A DNA stretch of 32,743 bases, taken from assembly GCA_029240695.1 (NCBI GenBank), contig JARDZU010000006.1:1-32743 (forward strand). Direction: 5' to 3'. Shown here piece after piece: positions 1 through 8,530 of this stretch. Below the pieces are notes generated by a model. The model ran no database searches. It had not been told where the DNA came from and saw nothing but the letters and a program-made list of their open reading frames with translations. Each line of letters opens with the position of its first letter. Within the stretch, counting starts at the first letter, position 1. Origin of the DNA: Acidimicrobiia bacterium. Lineage in GTDB: Bacteria > Actinomycetota > Acidimicrobiia > Spongiisociales > ZC4RG35. A program made the translations under genes and the position numbers.

Positions 1-18
1 ACGGGCGTCAACGACGGG

Positions 19-1887
19 CTACTTGTCAGGTCGGACATGGGCGCCTTCCTGGCCCTGTCCATCGTCTTCGACATCTAGTTCGATGCCCTCTTCCCCATCC
101 GGGTCGCCCTTGGACCGCCCCTCGGCTATGCCATCCACGGTCTTCCACACCTGGGAGCGAAGGCCGGTCGAGGCCCACCGGGTGAGCTTGGTCCGACGAC
201 GGCGAAGCAGCACGACCCCAACCAGCGTGGCGCGACGAATGGCGAAGTCGCGATCGGCGGCTTCGAGTGAGCGGGTGACGGTGTGCCCCGCCGAGGCGAC
301 CAGGATCACGGAGTCGACCCTCTGGGCCAACACGTGGGAAGCAGCTTCGCCCAAGTTGGTGCCTGCGATGATGACCACGTCGAAGATCTCCCGTGCCACC
401 TCGAGAAGCACCTCGAACCGGTATCCGGAGAGAACGTCGGCGGCGTCCCGCTTGCCATTGCCGGAGCGCAGAGCCCGCAACCCCTGAACGACCTCAGGTG
501 AGGACAGCAGGGTCGTCTTGAACTCGGAGATCAACTCCTCACGCTCGCCGCCGGCCCCGTTCAGCAGGCTGGACAGGGTTGCGCCAGTCTCCGGGCCCCA
601 CTCCACCATGTGGTTGGTCTTGTCGAAGGTTGCATCGAGGAGGAGCACGCTCCGACCCGATGCTGCGACAGCCACGGAAATGTCAGCAGTGAGCTCGCGG
701 ATGTCCTCTTTGAAGATCCCACTGCCCTGGAAGGCGATGACAGCATTGTCTTGGTCGTCCAGCTGGCTTCGCAGCATCTGGATCGAAGCCTTCCGCCTAC
801 CTCCTGGGCTTTCGAGGTACCAGGGCTCGCCAGTCGGATGGTGGACGATGGCCAGCGGCCGCGACGGCATCTCCACGATGACCGGCGGTCCCTCGTCGAG
901 GTCCTTGGCAGACCACATCATGCCCCGTCCACGCTCCAGTGCGATGAGCCCGATCAGAACCGCGCCGATGGCCCCGAAGGTGGCCAGCATCTGGTTGCCG
1001 GATGTCGAATCCGAATCAAGTGTTACCGGCCTGCTGTCGACCGTGCCAGACCGAGCGAGAGCTTCCTGCTCGAGGATGCCGGTGAACAAGCTGTTCCACC
1101 TGGCCTCGAGCTGCGCCAGCTCGAGGTTCTTGAGCGTGAGCTCGGGATCCTGCTGATCCTGGGTCAGGGGGTCCACAACGGGTGGGAATGTGGCCAGCTG
1201 AGCCTGGAGCTCGGAGAGACGCGCCATGGTCCGGTCCATCTCGGCCTGGATCGACTCAGGGGTGCGAAGCACCAGCTCTGGGTTCATCAGCTGAGTGGTC
1301 AGGTTCCCCTGGTGCGCCAGCAGGGCGGCCACCTGGTTTTCCAGAACAGTCCGCTGGGTCTGCTGTGTCACCTCGTCCGCGGTGGGAGGGGAGGCGGCCT
1401 GCAGAGCAGCCAGCTCATCACGCATTGTCTTGATCTCAGTCGAGGTCTTCTCCAGATCCTCCCTCATCCCATCTAGCCCAGCGCCAATCGTGGCGACCGC
1501 AAGGAAGTTCTTTTGCATGTTCTCGGCCAGCGCATCGGCTTCGGCCTGGGTGAAGCCACGGGCGATGAACTGAAGCTGGTTCGCTTCGTTCTCGAGATCG
1601 ACTTCGGCCATCAACCAGGGGAGAAAGGCTCCCGGAGTCTCGCCAATGACGTCAGAGTTCACATCCGTCGCCAAAGCCAGCTGGGTCTCGAGCATGGTCT
1701 CGAAATCTTCGCGTTCGAGGGCCTGCGGATCCTCGGTGAAGGTGACCGACGCCATTGCCTCGAAGGGCGGAAGGTTGGCATTGCGGTACTCGGCCAACTC
1801 GCCGGAAACCACATAGGCCAGGACTGCGGCGGCGACCAGCAGCCACCATCTCGCCTTGGCAATACCTCGAATCGTTGTCATGTCCAC
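19..1887 (-). CDS. Wzz-like polysaccharide co-polymerase with degenerate BY-kinase domain
   Basis: A 622-aa membrane protein with the layout of actinobacterial chain-length determinant/tyrosine-kinase fusions. It has a short cytoplasmic start, a first membrane helix near residues 13-31, a long external part rich in heptad-like helices (about 135-265), a second helix near 300-318 and a cytoplasmic Rossmann-like ATPase region. The family controls polymer length and export together with Wzy or an exporter. The usual Walker A (GxGKS/T) is replaced by GSGIFKED near residue 390. Walker A' survives as VLLLDATFDK (about 414-423). Walker B, normally ending in Asp, reads VVIIAGTN. There is no C-terminal tyrosine cluster; the tail is acidic. 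ATP hydrolysis and autophosphorylation are therefore doubtful. The GTG start has a GAGG about 7 nt upstream. The alternative ATG at 1881 overlaps the upstream stop as ATGA. It is translationally coupled to the dehydratase gene. Family assignment is good; activity is inferred absent. Confidence 0.8.
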   Translation of the reverse strand: MDMTTIRGIAKARWWLLVAAAVLAYVVSGELAEYRNANLPPFEAMASVTFTEDPQALEREDFETMLETQLALATDVNSDVIGETPGAFLPWLMAEVDLENEANQLQFIARGFTQAEADALAENMQKNFLAVATIGAGLDGMREDLEKTSTEIKTMRDELAALQAASPPTADEVTQQTQRTVLENQVAALLAHQGNLTTQLMNPELVLRTPESIQAEMDRTMARLSELQAQLATFPPVVDPLTQDQQDPELTLKNLELAQLEARWNSLFTGILEQEALARSGTVDSRPVTLDSDSTSGNQMLATFGAIGAVLIGLIALERGRGMMWSAKDLDEGPPVIVEMPSRPLAIVHHPTGEPWYLESPGGRRKASIQMLRSQLDDQDNAVIAFQGSGIFKEDIRELTADISVAVAASGRSVLLLDATFDKTNHMVEWGPETGATLSSLLNGAGGEREELISEFKTTLLSSPEVVQGLRALRSGNGKRDAADVLSGYRFEVLLEVAREIFDVVIIAGTNLGEAASHVLAQRVDSVILVASAGHTVTRSLEAADRDFAIRRATLVGVVLLRRRRTKLTRWASTGLRSQVWKTVDGIAEGRSKGDPDGEEGIELDVEDDGQGQEGAHVRPDK

Positions 1888-3998
1888 TGCGTTACCTCGT
1901 TGATTTCTCTCAAATCGATGGTCTCATCGTCAGGCCACTCGCGATTGGCGAGGGCCAGCAGGAACTCTGTGAGCTCCCGTCTTCCACCTGTGGTGGACAT
2001 CTGCTTCAACTGCCGAACGCTGAGCTTCAGTGCGTCCGGGCCGGGGACCTTCGTCTGGGCGATGTTGATCTGGGGATGCGAGCTGCTCAAGAGCGGGCCA
2101 TGGGCCAGCTCTTCGACCAACTTCTCGCCGGGACGAGCGCCGACTGTCTTGACTTCGATGTCCCGGCCCGGCACAAGACCGCCCAGACGGATCATGCGAT
2201 GGGCGAGGTCGATGATCCGGACCGGCTGACCCATGTCGAGGACGAACACCTCTCCGCGGTCGGCCAGGGCCGATGCTTGGAGCACGAGCTGGACCGCTTC
2301 GGCGATGGTCATGAAGTAGCGGGTCATGCGCTCGTCGGTGATCGTCACGGGTCCCCCGGCGCGGATCTGCTCCATGAAGGTTGGAACCACACTCCCACGG
2401 CTGCCGAGGACATTGCCGAACCGGACCGACGAATAGATGCACCCGTCAATCTCGGTGTTCGCGGCCGACTGCACCAGCATCTCCGCCATCCTCTTCGACG
2501 CTCCCATGACGCCCTTGGGGTCGACGGTCTTGTCGGTAGAGATCAAGACGAATCGCTCGATCCCGGTGCTGCGGACCACCTTGAGGAGGTTGTTGGTGCC
2601 GACCACGTTGGTCTTGACCGCTTCCTCGGGCCATTCCTCGAGGATGGGAACATGCTTGTGGGCCGCTGCGTGATAGACGACCTGCGGCTGGTACTTGGCA
2701 ATGAGAGCCTTCAGCTTCTTCTTGTCCCGGACATCGCATAGCGCGGGGACCAACTCGGTGCCGGCCGGCTCATCCCATTTGACCATGTTGTCGTGAAGAT
2801 GGGTCTCGTCGTGGTCCATGGCGATGACCCTGGCGGGCATGAAATGAAGCACCTGGTTCACGATCTCGGACCCGATCGAGCCCCCGGCCCCGGTGACCAG
2901 GACCGTCTTGCCGTAGAGGATCGACTCGACTGCATCGAGATCGGTGGTGACCGACGGGCGGAGCAAGAGGTCCTCGATCTCGAGGTCCCTGATGTCCGGA
3001 CCACCGTCGTATCCCGTGAGCAGCTCGTCGAGATCTGGCACGATCCGCAGACGCACATCGACGTCGACACAGAGGTCGACCAGCCGACGGGCCAGGACGC
3101 TGGCACCCTCCGAGGCGACGATCACCTGCTGGACGTTCAAGGTGGTCACCAACGATGCGATGTCCTCCAGCTCGCCGACGATCGGCAGATTGGCCAGACG
3201 CTTCGCCTTCGTGGTGGGCCCGGAGCTGACAAAGCCGACAACGTCGACCTCGTAGGGGCCGGTGTAGCGAGCTAAATCGGCGGCGCGCTTGCTGGTGCCC
3301 AGAATGAGCACACGGTCCCGGGCGTCCAGTCTGAGACCCCGGTGAAAAGAGAAGAGACGGGAGCGGAAGCGGACTGCACCGAGGAAGCCGAGCGAGATCA
3401 TCGACCCGAGGACCAAGACCGATAGGGGTACAGCCCGGTTGCCAGGTCCCTCGATCAGCTCGTGGTCACCGAGGGCGAGAACGATGAGGAACAGGACCGC
3501 CGCTGCCCAGAAGGTGGCGGCGATGACGCGGCGAGCCTCACTGATGCTGGCGAACTCCCAGACATGGCCATAGGCACCCATGGCGACGTTGGCGACGAGA
3601 TGGATCCCGATGATCACCGGCAGGGCGATGAGCACTCTCGCCCACCAGACTCCCTGGAGCCCCCCGTCGAGTGAAATGACACCGAGTGCTGATAGGTAGG
3701 CGACGGCGATGACCATCGCGTCCACGAATGCAAACGAGATGTCGGCACGGAGTTGGGCGAGCAGTGTCGCCACCCGTGCCCCGAACGAACTAACCCCAAG
3801 CTTCCCGGTGAACCGCCTAATCACGGCATCCGCCCTCTTTTGTCCCAGTCGGATGTGCGCGGCGGCCAGCGCCACCTTGGCATCATCCGTAATGCCTCCC
3901 AGAAATCCAGTCAGGGACCGAAACCGACCGACCGATTCATCCCCCCAACCCGGCCGAAGTATTACGAAACGCCTCGACCCGTTCGATACCTTAACCAC
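1878..3998 (-). CDS. CapD/WbpM-family UDP-sugar 4,6-dehydratase, membrane bound
   Basis: A 706-aa protein of the polysaccharide-biosynthesis CapD/WbpM/PglF type, which converts a UDP-HexNAc to the 4-keto-6-deoxy sugar at the inner membrane face. Four membrane helices lie at about 90-110, 118-140, 158-178 and 190-210. A first Rossmann domain begins near 228 (VLILGTSKRAA). The catalytic extended-SDR domain has TGAGGSIGSE near 368-377. The family signature STDK (about 487) is followed by MGASK, giving the Ser-Met-Lys triad of this family in place of Ser-Tyr-Lys. The GTG start at 3998 has no clear ribosome site and leaves about 90 residues before the first helix. An internal GTG at 3824 is preceded by AAAGAGGG and gives about 648 aa, closer to the usual length. 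It is first in a two-gene unit with the Wzz-like gene and divergent from the epimerase gene. Confidence 0.9.
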   Translation of the reverse strand: MVKVSNGSRRFVILRPGWGDESVGRFRSLTGFLGGITDDAKVALAAAHIRLGQKRADAVIRRFTGKLGVSSFGARVATLLAQLRADISFAFVDAMVIAVAYLSALGVISLDGGLQGVWWARVLIALPVIIGIHLVANVAMGAYGHVWEFASISEARRVIAATFWAAAVLFLIVLALGDHELIEGPGNRAVPLSVLVLGSMISLGFLGAVRFRSRLFSFHRGLRLDARDRVLILGTSKRAADLARYTGPYEVDVVGFVSSGPTTKAKRLANLPIVGELEDIASLVTTLNVQQVIVASEGASVLARRLVDLCVDVDVRLRIVPDLDELLTGYDGGPDIRDLEIEDLLLRPSVTTDLDAVESILYGKTVLVTGAGGSIGSEIVNQVLHFMPARVIAMDHDETHLHDNMVKWDEPAGTELVPALCDVRDKKKLKALIAKYQPQVVYHAAAHKHVPILEEWPEEAVKTNVVGTNNLLKVVRSTGIERFVLISTDKTVDPKGVMGASKRMAEMLVQSAANTEIDGCIYSSVRFGNVLGSRGSVVPTFMEQIRAGGPVTITDERMTRYFMTIAEAVQLVLQASALADRGEVFVLDMGQPVRIIDLAHRMIRLGGLVPGRDIEVKTVGARPGEKLVEELAHGPLLSSSHPQINIAQTKVPGPDALKLSVRQLKQMSTTGGRRELTEFLLALANREWPDDETIDLREINEVTQWT

Positions 3999-4006
3999 TC
4001 AGCGTG

Positions 4007-4017
4007 CTGGTTACCAG
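4007..4017. promoter_or_regulatory. Small palindrome, possible operator
   Basis: CTGGTtACCAG has perfect 5-base arms around one base. It lies just upstream of the proposed GTG of the dehydratase gene. The position suits a regulator site, but the arms are short and no regulator gene is adjacent. Confidence 0.25.
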
Positions 4018-4095
4018 TACGTAATTCGATTTTTTTGCGACTCTGGATTTTGCACGATCCCGACTGGCCTGGGAGGACATGGAAAGGCTTGCCTC

Positions 4096-4125
4096 TTGAG
4101 CCAATATCACGCTCCGTGTTATTCT
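4096..4125 (+). promoter_or_regulatory. Candidate sigma70-type promoter of the epimerase operon
   Basis: TTGAGC and TATTCT are separated by 18 bases. The pair ends 39 bases before the epimerase ATG, in the A/T-rich divergent gap. It is a match to consensus only. Confidence 0.4.
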
Positions 4126-4164
4126 CCACGATCTCAGTGGGGTTATTCAGAGGGAGGACTCACC

Positions 4165-5043
4165 ATGAAAGTATTGGTGACGGGGTCTGCGGGTTTTATC
4201 GGCACGCATGTCTCCAGAGCATTGTTGGGCGACGGATTCGAGGTCACCGGTTATGACCAGAAGGAATCTTCCGAGCCCGGCATCGAATCGATCGTCGGCG
4301 ACTTTCTCGATCTCGAGGCGCTGACCGGCGCCGTCGAGGGTCACGACGTCATCGTTCACATCGGCGCGATCGGGGACGTATATCTCGCCGCCACCAATCC
4401 GGAGCTGGCCGCATCGGTCAACGTGACCGGGAGCACCAACATCGCTCTCGCCGCCGAAGCTGCTGGCGCCCGTGTGGTTTACGCGTCGACGTGGGAGGTC
4501 TATGGCGAGCCGGCGTACGAGCCGGTCGACGAGAAGCATCCTTGCGAGCCGGACCATCCTTACAACATCACCAAGCTGGCCGGCGAGCGAATGCTCATCG
4601 CCGCCGACCGGCTCCGAGACGTCCCGGTGATCGCTCTCCGATTGGGCACCGCCTACGGCCTTGGGATGCGTCCGAACTCCGTCTTCGAGATCTTCATCGA
4701 GAAGGCCCGGAAGGGAGAGCCCATCACCATTCAGGGTGACGGATCACAGGGCCGCCAGTTCACCCACGCCCGCGACATCGCCCGCGCCTTCGTCGCCGCC
4801 GCCAGGAGCGATGTGAGGGGTATCGCCCTCAATGTGGTGTCGCCAGAGATGATCTCGATCAAGCAGCTGGCAGACATCGTGACCGAGCGCTTCCCCACCG
4901 AGGTGACCTACGGGCAGCCGCGACCGGGCGACGTGCCACCGTCCTACGTTTCGGCGGCCCGCATCGAGGAGAAGCTCGGTTGGAAGACCGAAGTGAGCTT
5001 CGAGGAGGGCATGGCGGAGTTGCTCTCTGCCGATCGGGGCTGA
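4165..5043 (+). CDS. NAD-dependent sugar epimerase/dehydratase (extended SDR)
   Basis: A 292-aa nucleotide-sugar epimerase/dehydratase of the GalE/RmlB-like extended SDR family, acting on NDP-sugars in the cytoplasm. The NAD-binding loop TGSAGFIG is at residues 6-13. The catalytic set appears as ASTWEVYG (about 107-114) and YNITK (133-137). The later RQFTHARDIARA segment is typical of the family. The ORF track extends upstream to 3709, but the ATG at 4165 has GAGGGAGG just before it and places the glycine loop at the N-terminus as expected, so I use it. It opens a five-gene plus-strand unit: GT4, GNAT, membrane protein and APH-fold protein follow with overlaps or tiny gaps. The exact substrate cannot be told from sequence. 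Confidence 0.9.
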   Translation: MKVLVTGSAGFIGTHVSRALLGDGFEVTGYDQKESSEPGIESIVGDFLDLEALTGAVEGHDVIVHIGAIGDVYLAATNPELAASVNVTGSTNIALAAEAAGARVVYASTWEVYGEPAYEPVDEKHPCEPDHPYNITKLAGERMLIAADRLRDVPVIALRLGTAYGLGMRPNSVFEIFIEKARKGEPITIQGDGSQGRQFTHARDIARAFVAAARSDVRGIALNVVSPEMISIKQLADIVTERFPTEVTYGQPRPGDVPPSYVSAARIEEKLGWKTEVSFEEGMAELLSADRG

Positions 5044-5044
5044 G

Positions 5045-6148
5045 GTGGGCTCGACGAAGATCCGGGTTCTCGTCCTGATCAAGGGTCTGGGAATCGGAGG
5101 AGCCGAGAAGCTCATCTCAGAGGGAGCCCGGTTCTGGGATCGGGATTCGTTCGAGTACACGGTCGCCTACGTGCTTCCCTGGAAAGACCAGCTCGTTGGC
5201 GCACTGGAGGATCAGGGCATCGAGGTGCACATGATCGGAGGGAAGCGCGGGCTCACCCCGCCCACCGTCGGCCGACTCCGCAGCCTGGTGAAGGATCTCG
5301 ACGTCGATCTGATCCATGCCCATCTTCCCACCATGGGGATAGTGGCTCGCATCGCCTCGCCCGTTCCAGTGGTCTACACGGAGCACAACATGGCTGACTC
5401 CTACCGGCCCATCACTCGCACCATGAACCGACTTACCTATGGGAGGAATGCCGCGGCGACCGCGGTCTCCGGGGCCGTCGCCAGCTCTGTGAGCACCTGG
5501 CCCGGTGAGCCGCCGCTCGTCATCCCCAACGGCGTGGCCGTTCACGTGGCCCCCGAAGATGTCGTTGCCGCTCGCCAAGAGTTGAGGCTGTCGCCAACTG
5601 ATCCGCTCGTGGCCCATGTGGGCAACATCCGGCCCGGGAAGGGTCACGATGTCCTGATCGACGCTGTCGCCCATCTCAATCAGCGCATGCCGAACGTCAA
5701 GTTCGTCTCGATCGGCGGCGAGAAGTACCCGGGCGACCTCGACCGAGTTCGTAACCGCGTCATCGAGGGCGGGCTGGAAGACCATCTGCGATTCATGGGC
5801 CGCCGCCCCGATGCCCTGAGCTTTGTGGCAGCGGCCGATATCTTCGTCAATCCATCGAGCGTCGAAGGGTTGCCGGTAGCGATCCTCGAGGCGATGGCCC
5901 TCGGCCGACCTGTCGTAGCGGCGGCCGCCGGAGGCGTGCCCGGAATCGTCAAGGATGGCGAGACCGGGATCCTCGTCGAGCCCAACGAGCCGGAGGCGCT
6001 GGCTGCCGGGATCGAGAAGTTGCTCAACGATCCTTTCCTCGCCGAGCGTCTCGCGCAGGCGGCCCAGGACATGGTGGAGAAGGAATACGGGTTGGAGCCG
6101 ATGGTCCAAGCCATCGAGGACATATACCGAGAGGTTCTCCGTGGCTGA
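5045..6148 (+). CDS. GT4-family glycosyltransferase
   Basis: A 367-aa GT-B glycosyltransferase of family 4. The N-terminal domain starts with a glycine-rich loop (LGIGGAEKL). An HAHLP segment lies near residue 90, with TEHN later in the same domain. The nucleotide-sugar domain begins near 185 (HVGNIRPGKGHD). The retaining-GT signature EGLPVAILEAMALG supplies the E-x7-E pair. It probably adds a sugar to a lipid-linked repeat unit at the cytoplasmic membrane face. The GTG start lies one base after the epimerase stop. The end overlaps the GNAT gene by 8 bases, so the genes are likely co-translated. Donor and acceptor are unknown. Confidence 0.9.
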   Translation: MGSTKIRVLVLIKGLGIGGAEKLISEGARFWDRDSFEYTVAYVLPWKDQLVGALEDQGIEVHMIGGKRGLTPPTVGRLRSLVKDLDVDLIHAHLPTMGIVARIASPVPVVYTEHNMADSYRPITRTMNRLTYGRNAAATAVSGAVASSVSTWPGEPPLVIPNGVAVHVAPEDVVAARQELRLSPTDPLVAHVGNIRPGKGHDVLIDAVAHLNQRMPNVKFVSIGGEKYPGDLDRVRNRVIEGGLEDHLRFMGRRPDALSFVAAADIFVNPSSVEGLPVAILEAMALGRPVVAAAAGGVPGIVKDGETGILVEPNEPEALAAGIEKLLNDPFLAERLAQAAQDMVEKEYGLEPMVQAIEDIYREVLRG

Positions 6149-7091
6149 CACCATCACCACCAGGCATCTCGACGAGAGCGACGTCCTCCCGGTGCTGGAT
6201 CTGATGCGAGCCGCTCTAGGTGAGCCGCCGCTTCTTCGCCGCACCCCGGAGCTCTTCGCTTGGAAGCATTTCGACAACCCTTTCGGCCGCTCCTTGGCCG
6301 TCGTTGCCGAGACGGACGATCGAATCGTCGGTCTGAGGGCGTTCATGCGCTGGGACCTCGTCACACGCGATGGTGTCACCCTGCGTTGCGTCCGGGCCGT
6401 CGACACTGCGACCCACCCCGATTATCAGCGGCGTGGCATCTTTCGGAGACTCACTGAAGAAACTCTGGATTTAGCGCTAGCGGAAAACATGGATCTCGTG
6501 TTCAATACCCCTAACGAGAAATCGGGTGCGGGGTATCTCTCCATGGGGTGGACAGAAATCGGGATGATCGGTGTATTGGCACGCCCATCGTCGCGCCTGG
6601 CCACGGATCGCAGTCCCATTACCGACACAGAACCCGAGAATTTCCTTGCTGATCCCCAGCCGGCGATTCCACTCGAAGTGACCGATAGAGCCGCTCGAGG
6701 TCTGCGCACCCCGAGGAATGAGGCTTACTTGCGCTGGCGGTTCGGCTCACATCCGACGGCCCGATACTTCCGTGTCGACTCGGCGGACTCGACCGCCGTT
6801 GTCAGGCCCAACGTCCGCAAGGGACGACGCGAGTTGATCGTGGCCGACGTTTATGGGCCACGCCCGAGGGCTGCGTTGCGAGAGGCCGGTCGCAAATCCC
6901 GGTCGGGGTATGTTGCCGCCTGGTTCTCTCCAGGGTCGCCTGAGCGAGCGGCCGCCATTCGAAGCGGTCTCGTCCCCGTGCCTGGTGTCACCGCCTTGAC
7001 TCTCATGGCGCGCCCGCTTCGGGAATTGGACATCGACGTCACCTCAATGGCCTCATGGGATCTCGCCATCAGTGACCTGGAGCTCTTGTGA
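6141..7091 (+). CDS. GNAT-family N-acyltransferase
   Basis: A 316-aa protein with a GNAT fold in its first half. Residues about 1-70 give the first strands and helices. The acetyl-CoA loop is HPDYQRRGIFRRL near 92-104 (Q/R-x-x-G-x-G/A type), and NTPNEKSGAGYLSMGW follows as the usual late motif. The second half, about 150 residues, is not a standard GNAT and I do not recognise it. The ORF track starts at 5955, inside the glycosyltransferase. The GTG at 6141 has GAGAGG upstream and overlaps the GT stop, so it is the better start. In this setting it may acylate an amino sugar of the glycan; that is inference from context. Confidence 0.75.
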   Translation: MADTITTRHLDESDVLPVLDLMRAALGEPPLLRRTPELFAWKHFDNPFGRSLAVVAETDDRIVGLRAFMRWDLVTRDGVTLRCVRAVDTATHPDYQRRGIFRRLTEETLDLALAENMDLVFNTPNEKSGAGYLSMGWTEIGMIGVLARPSSRLATDRSPITDTEPENFLADPQPAIPLEVTDRAARGLRTPRNEAYLRWRFGSHPTARYFRVDSADSTAVVRPNVRKGRRELIVADVYGPRPRAALREAGRKSRSGYVAAWFSPGSPERAAAIRSGLVPVPGVTALTLMARPLRELDIDVTSMASWDLAISDLELL

Positions 7092-8485
7092 TGACAACAC
7101 TGCTCGCGCTCCACGCCCCCTTCCTGGCCCAGATCGAGGACGAAGTCGTCACCGATGGGGTGGCCGTCTTCGAAGCGCTGCTCATTTCGGCGGCTGCCCT
7201 CATCGTCATGTCATTCGTGGGCAAGGCGGTCGCCACCAGACAGGACCGCGACTGGCTGCCGACGCTGATCATGTGGGCTTGCGCCGCCAAACTCCTGGGT
7301 GCGTTTGGGCGTTTCTGGATGGTCACCGTCCTCTATGAGACGGGTGACTCCTATAGCTATCACATGTGGGGCGGGATATTCGCCCAGGTCTGGCGGGGGA
7401 TGCAGGTTCCGGTGTCGCAATCCAGCCAGCCCGGCACCGCGTTCACCGAAATCGCCACCGGGCTGATCTACGCGCCCTATACCCCGAGCATGCTGGGGGG
7501 CTTCATCATCTTTGCATTGATCGCTTTCACCGGCCTGCTGCTCTTCTTCCTGGCCGGGCGCCACTGGTTGGCCGGTTATCAGCTCAAGATGTACGGCCTC
7601 GCTGTCTTTTTCGCTCCCAGCCTCCTCTTCTGGCCATCGAGCATCGGCAAAGACGCCCTCATGGTCTTCTTCCTGGGGCTGGCTGCTTACGGGGCGTCCC
7701 GGCTTCTCAAGTTCTATCAGTTCAGCGCAATCCTTCTCATCGCACCTGGTCTCTACATGGCTGCCAGTATCAGGTCGCACGTGGCGGCGGTGATGGGTCT
7801 GGCCATCGTCCTGGCCGCGGTATTCGGCAAGGCACCGAAGAAGTACCAGGGATCTGCCAAGCGCGGGATCATGATCCTCCTTTGCGCCGGGGGAGCCGCC
7901 CTCTCGGTTCTCACCTTCTCGAGCACCTTCGGAGTGACGGTTGACGGTGGTGAGGGGACCACGAGCCCCGATCAATTCCTCTCCGATGTCTCGGAGCGCA
8001 CAGCTACAGGTGGGTCCGAGGTCGAGGGCGGGGCGGTGGGCAGCCCGGCCCAGCTACCAGGCGCGATCATCAAGGTCCTGTTCCGCCCCCTGATCTACGA
8101 GGCAGGCAATGCCCAAGCGCTGCTCAGTGCTCTGGAGGGCACCATCCTGCTCGGCATAACGATTTGGAACCTCCCTGCGATGTGGAGGAACAAGGGACGA
8201 ATGCGCGAGAAGCCGTATCTGATGATGGCCTTCTTCTACACCGGCGGATTCATCGTCGGCTTCAGTGCCATCCTCAACCTCGGCTTGCTGGCCCGCCAAC
8301 GCGTCCAGGTGCTGCCGATGTTCTTCGCCCTCATCGCCGGTCTGGCTTGGGATGAGACCAAGGGCGGGCGGCGGAAGAAGACCGAAGAGGAAGAGCCGGC
8401 CCCGGAATCGATCGACGAAGCCGTCGAGACAGTCATACGCACTGGGCCCTCGCGAAAGCCCCTGCCGGCGCCCGGCGACCACTGA
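7091..8485 (+). CDS. Polytopic membrane protein, possible polysaccharide polymerase
   Basis: A 464-aa protein with about nine or ten hydrophobic helices and an acidic/basic cytoplasmic tail (KKTEEEEPAPES). An external stretch follows the second helix (GDSYSYHMWGG) and a larger polar loop lies near residues 280-320 (GGEGTTSPDQ, TGGSEVEGG). The helix pair containing PSLLFWPSSIGKDAL looks like a conserved functional segment. Multi-helix proteins with large external loops in glycan loci are often Wzy-type polymerases or ligases, but sequence alone does not show this. The ATG used overlaps the upstream stop (TGATG) and has GGAG 8 bases upstream. A GTG at 7088 is the alternative. I would name it only as a membrane protein of the glycan operon. 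Confidence 0.7.
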   Translation: MTTLLALHAPFLAQIEDEVVTDGVAVFEALLISAAALIVMSFVGKAVATRQDRDWLPTLIMWACAAKLLGAFGRFWMVTVLYETGDSYSYHMWGGIFAQVWRGMQVPVSQSSQPGTAFTEIATGLIYAPYTPSMLGGFIIFALIAFTGLLLFFLAGRHWLAGYQLKMYGLAVFFAPSLLFWPSSIGKDALMVFFLGLAAYGASRLLKFYQFSAILLIAPGLYMAASIRSHVAAVMGLAIVLAAVFGKAPKKYQGSAKRGIMILLCAGGAALSVLTFSSTFGVTVDGGEGTTSPDQFLSDVSERTATGGSEVEGGAVGSPAQLPGAIIKVLFRPLIYEAGNAQALLSALEGTILLGITIWNLPAMWRNKGRMREKPYLMMAFFYTGGFIVGFSAILNLGLLARQRVQVLPMFFALIAGLAWDETKGGRRKKTEEEEPAPESIDEAVETVIRTGPSRKPLPAPGDH

Positions 8486-8530
8486 GACTGGGCGACAACC
8501 GACACCTAGGTGGTCGACGGAGGACGGACG

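Larger units (their letters stand above)
3999..4164. other. Divergent intergenic region between dehydratase and epimerase genes
   Basis: This 166-base gap is clearly richer in A/T than its flanks, including a run of seven T. It must hold the start signals for both divergent units. It contains the palindrome CTGGTtACCAG and a sigma70-like promoter for the plus strand, both listed separately. I found no convincing minus-strand -35/-10 pair. Confidence 0.6.

Noticed and set aside
23-1476. Several long plus-strand ORFs opposite the Wzz-like gene
   Set aside because: They are frame shadows of high-GC coding sequence: Ser/Arg-rich or low-complexity translations with no family resemblance.
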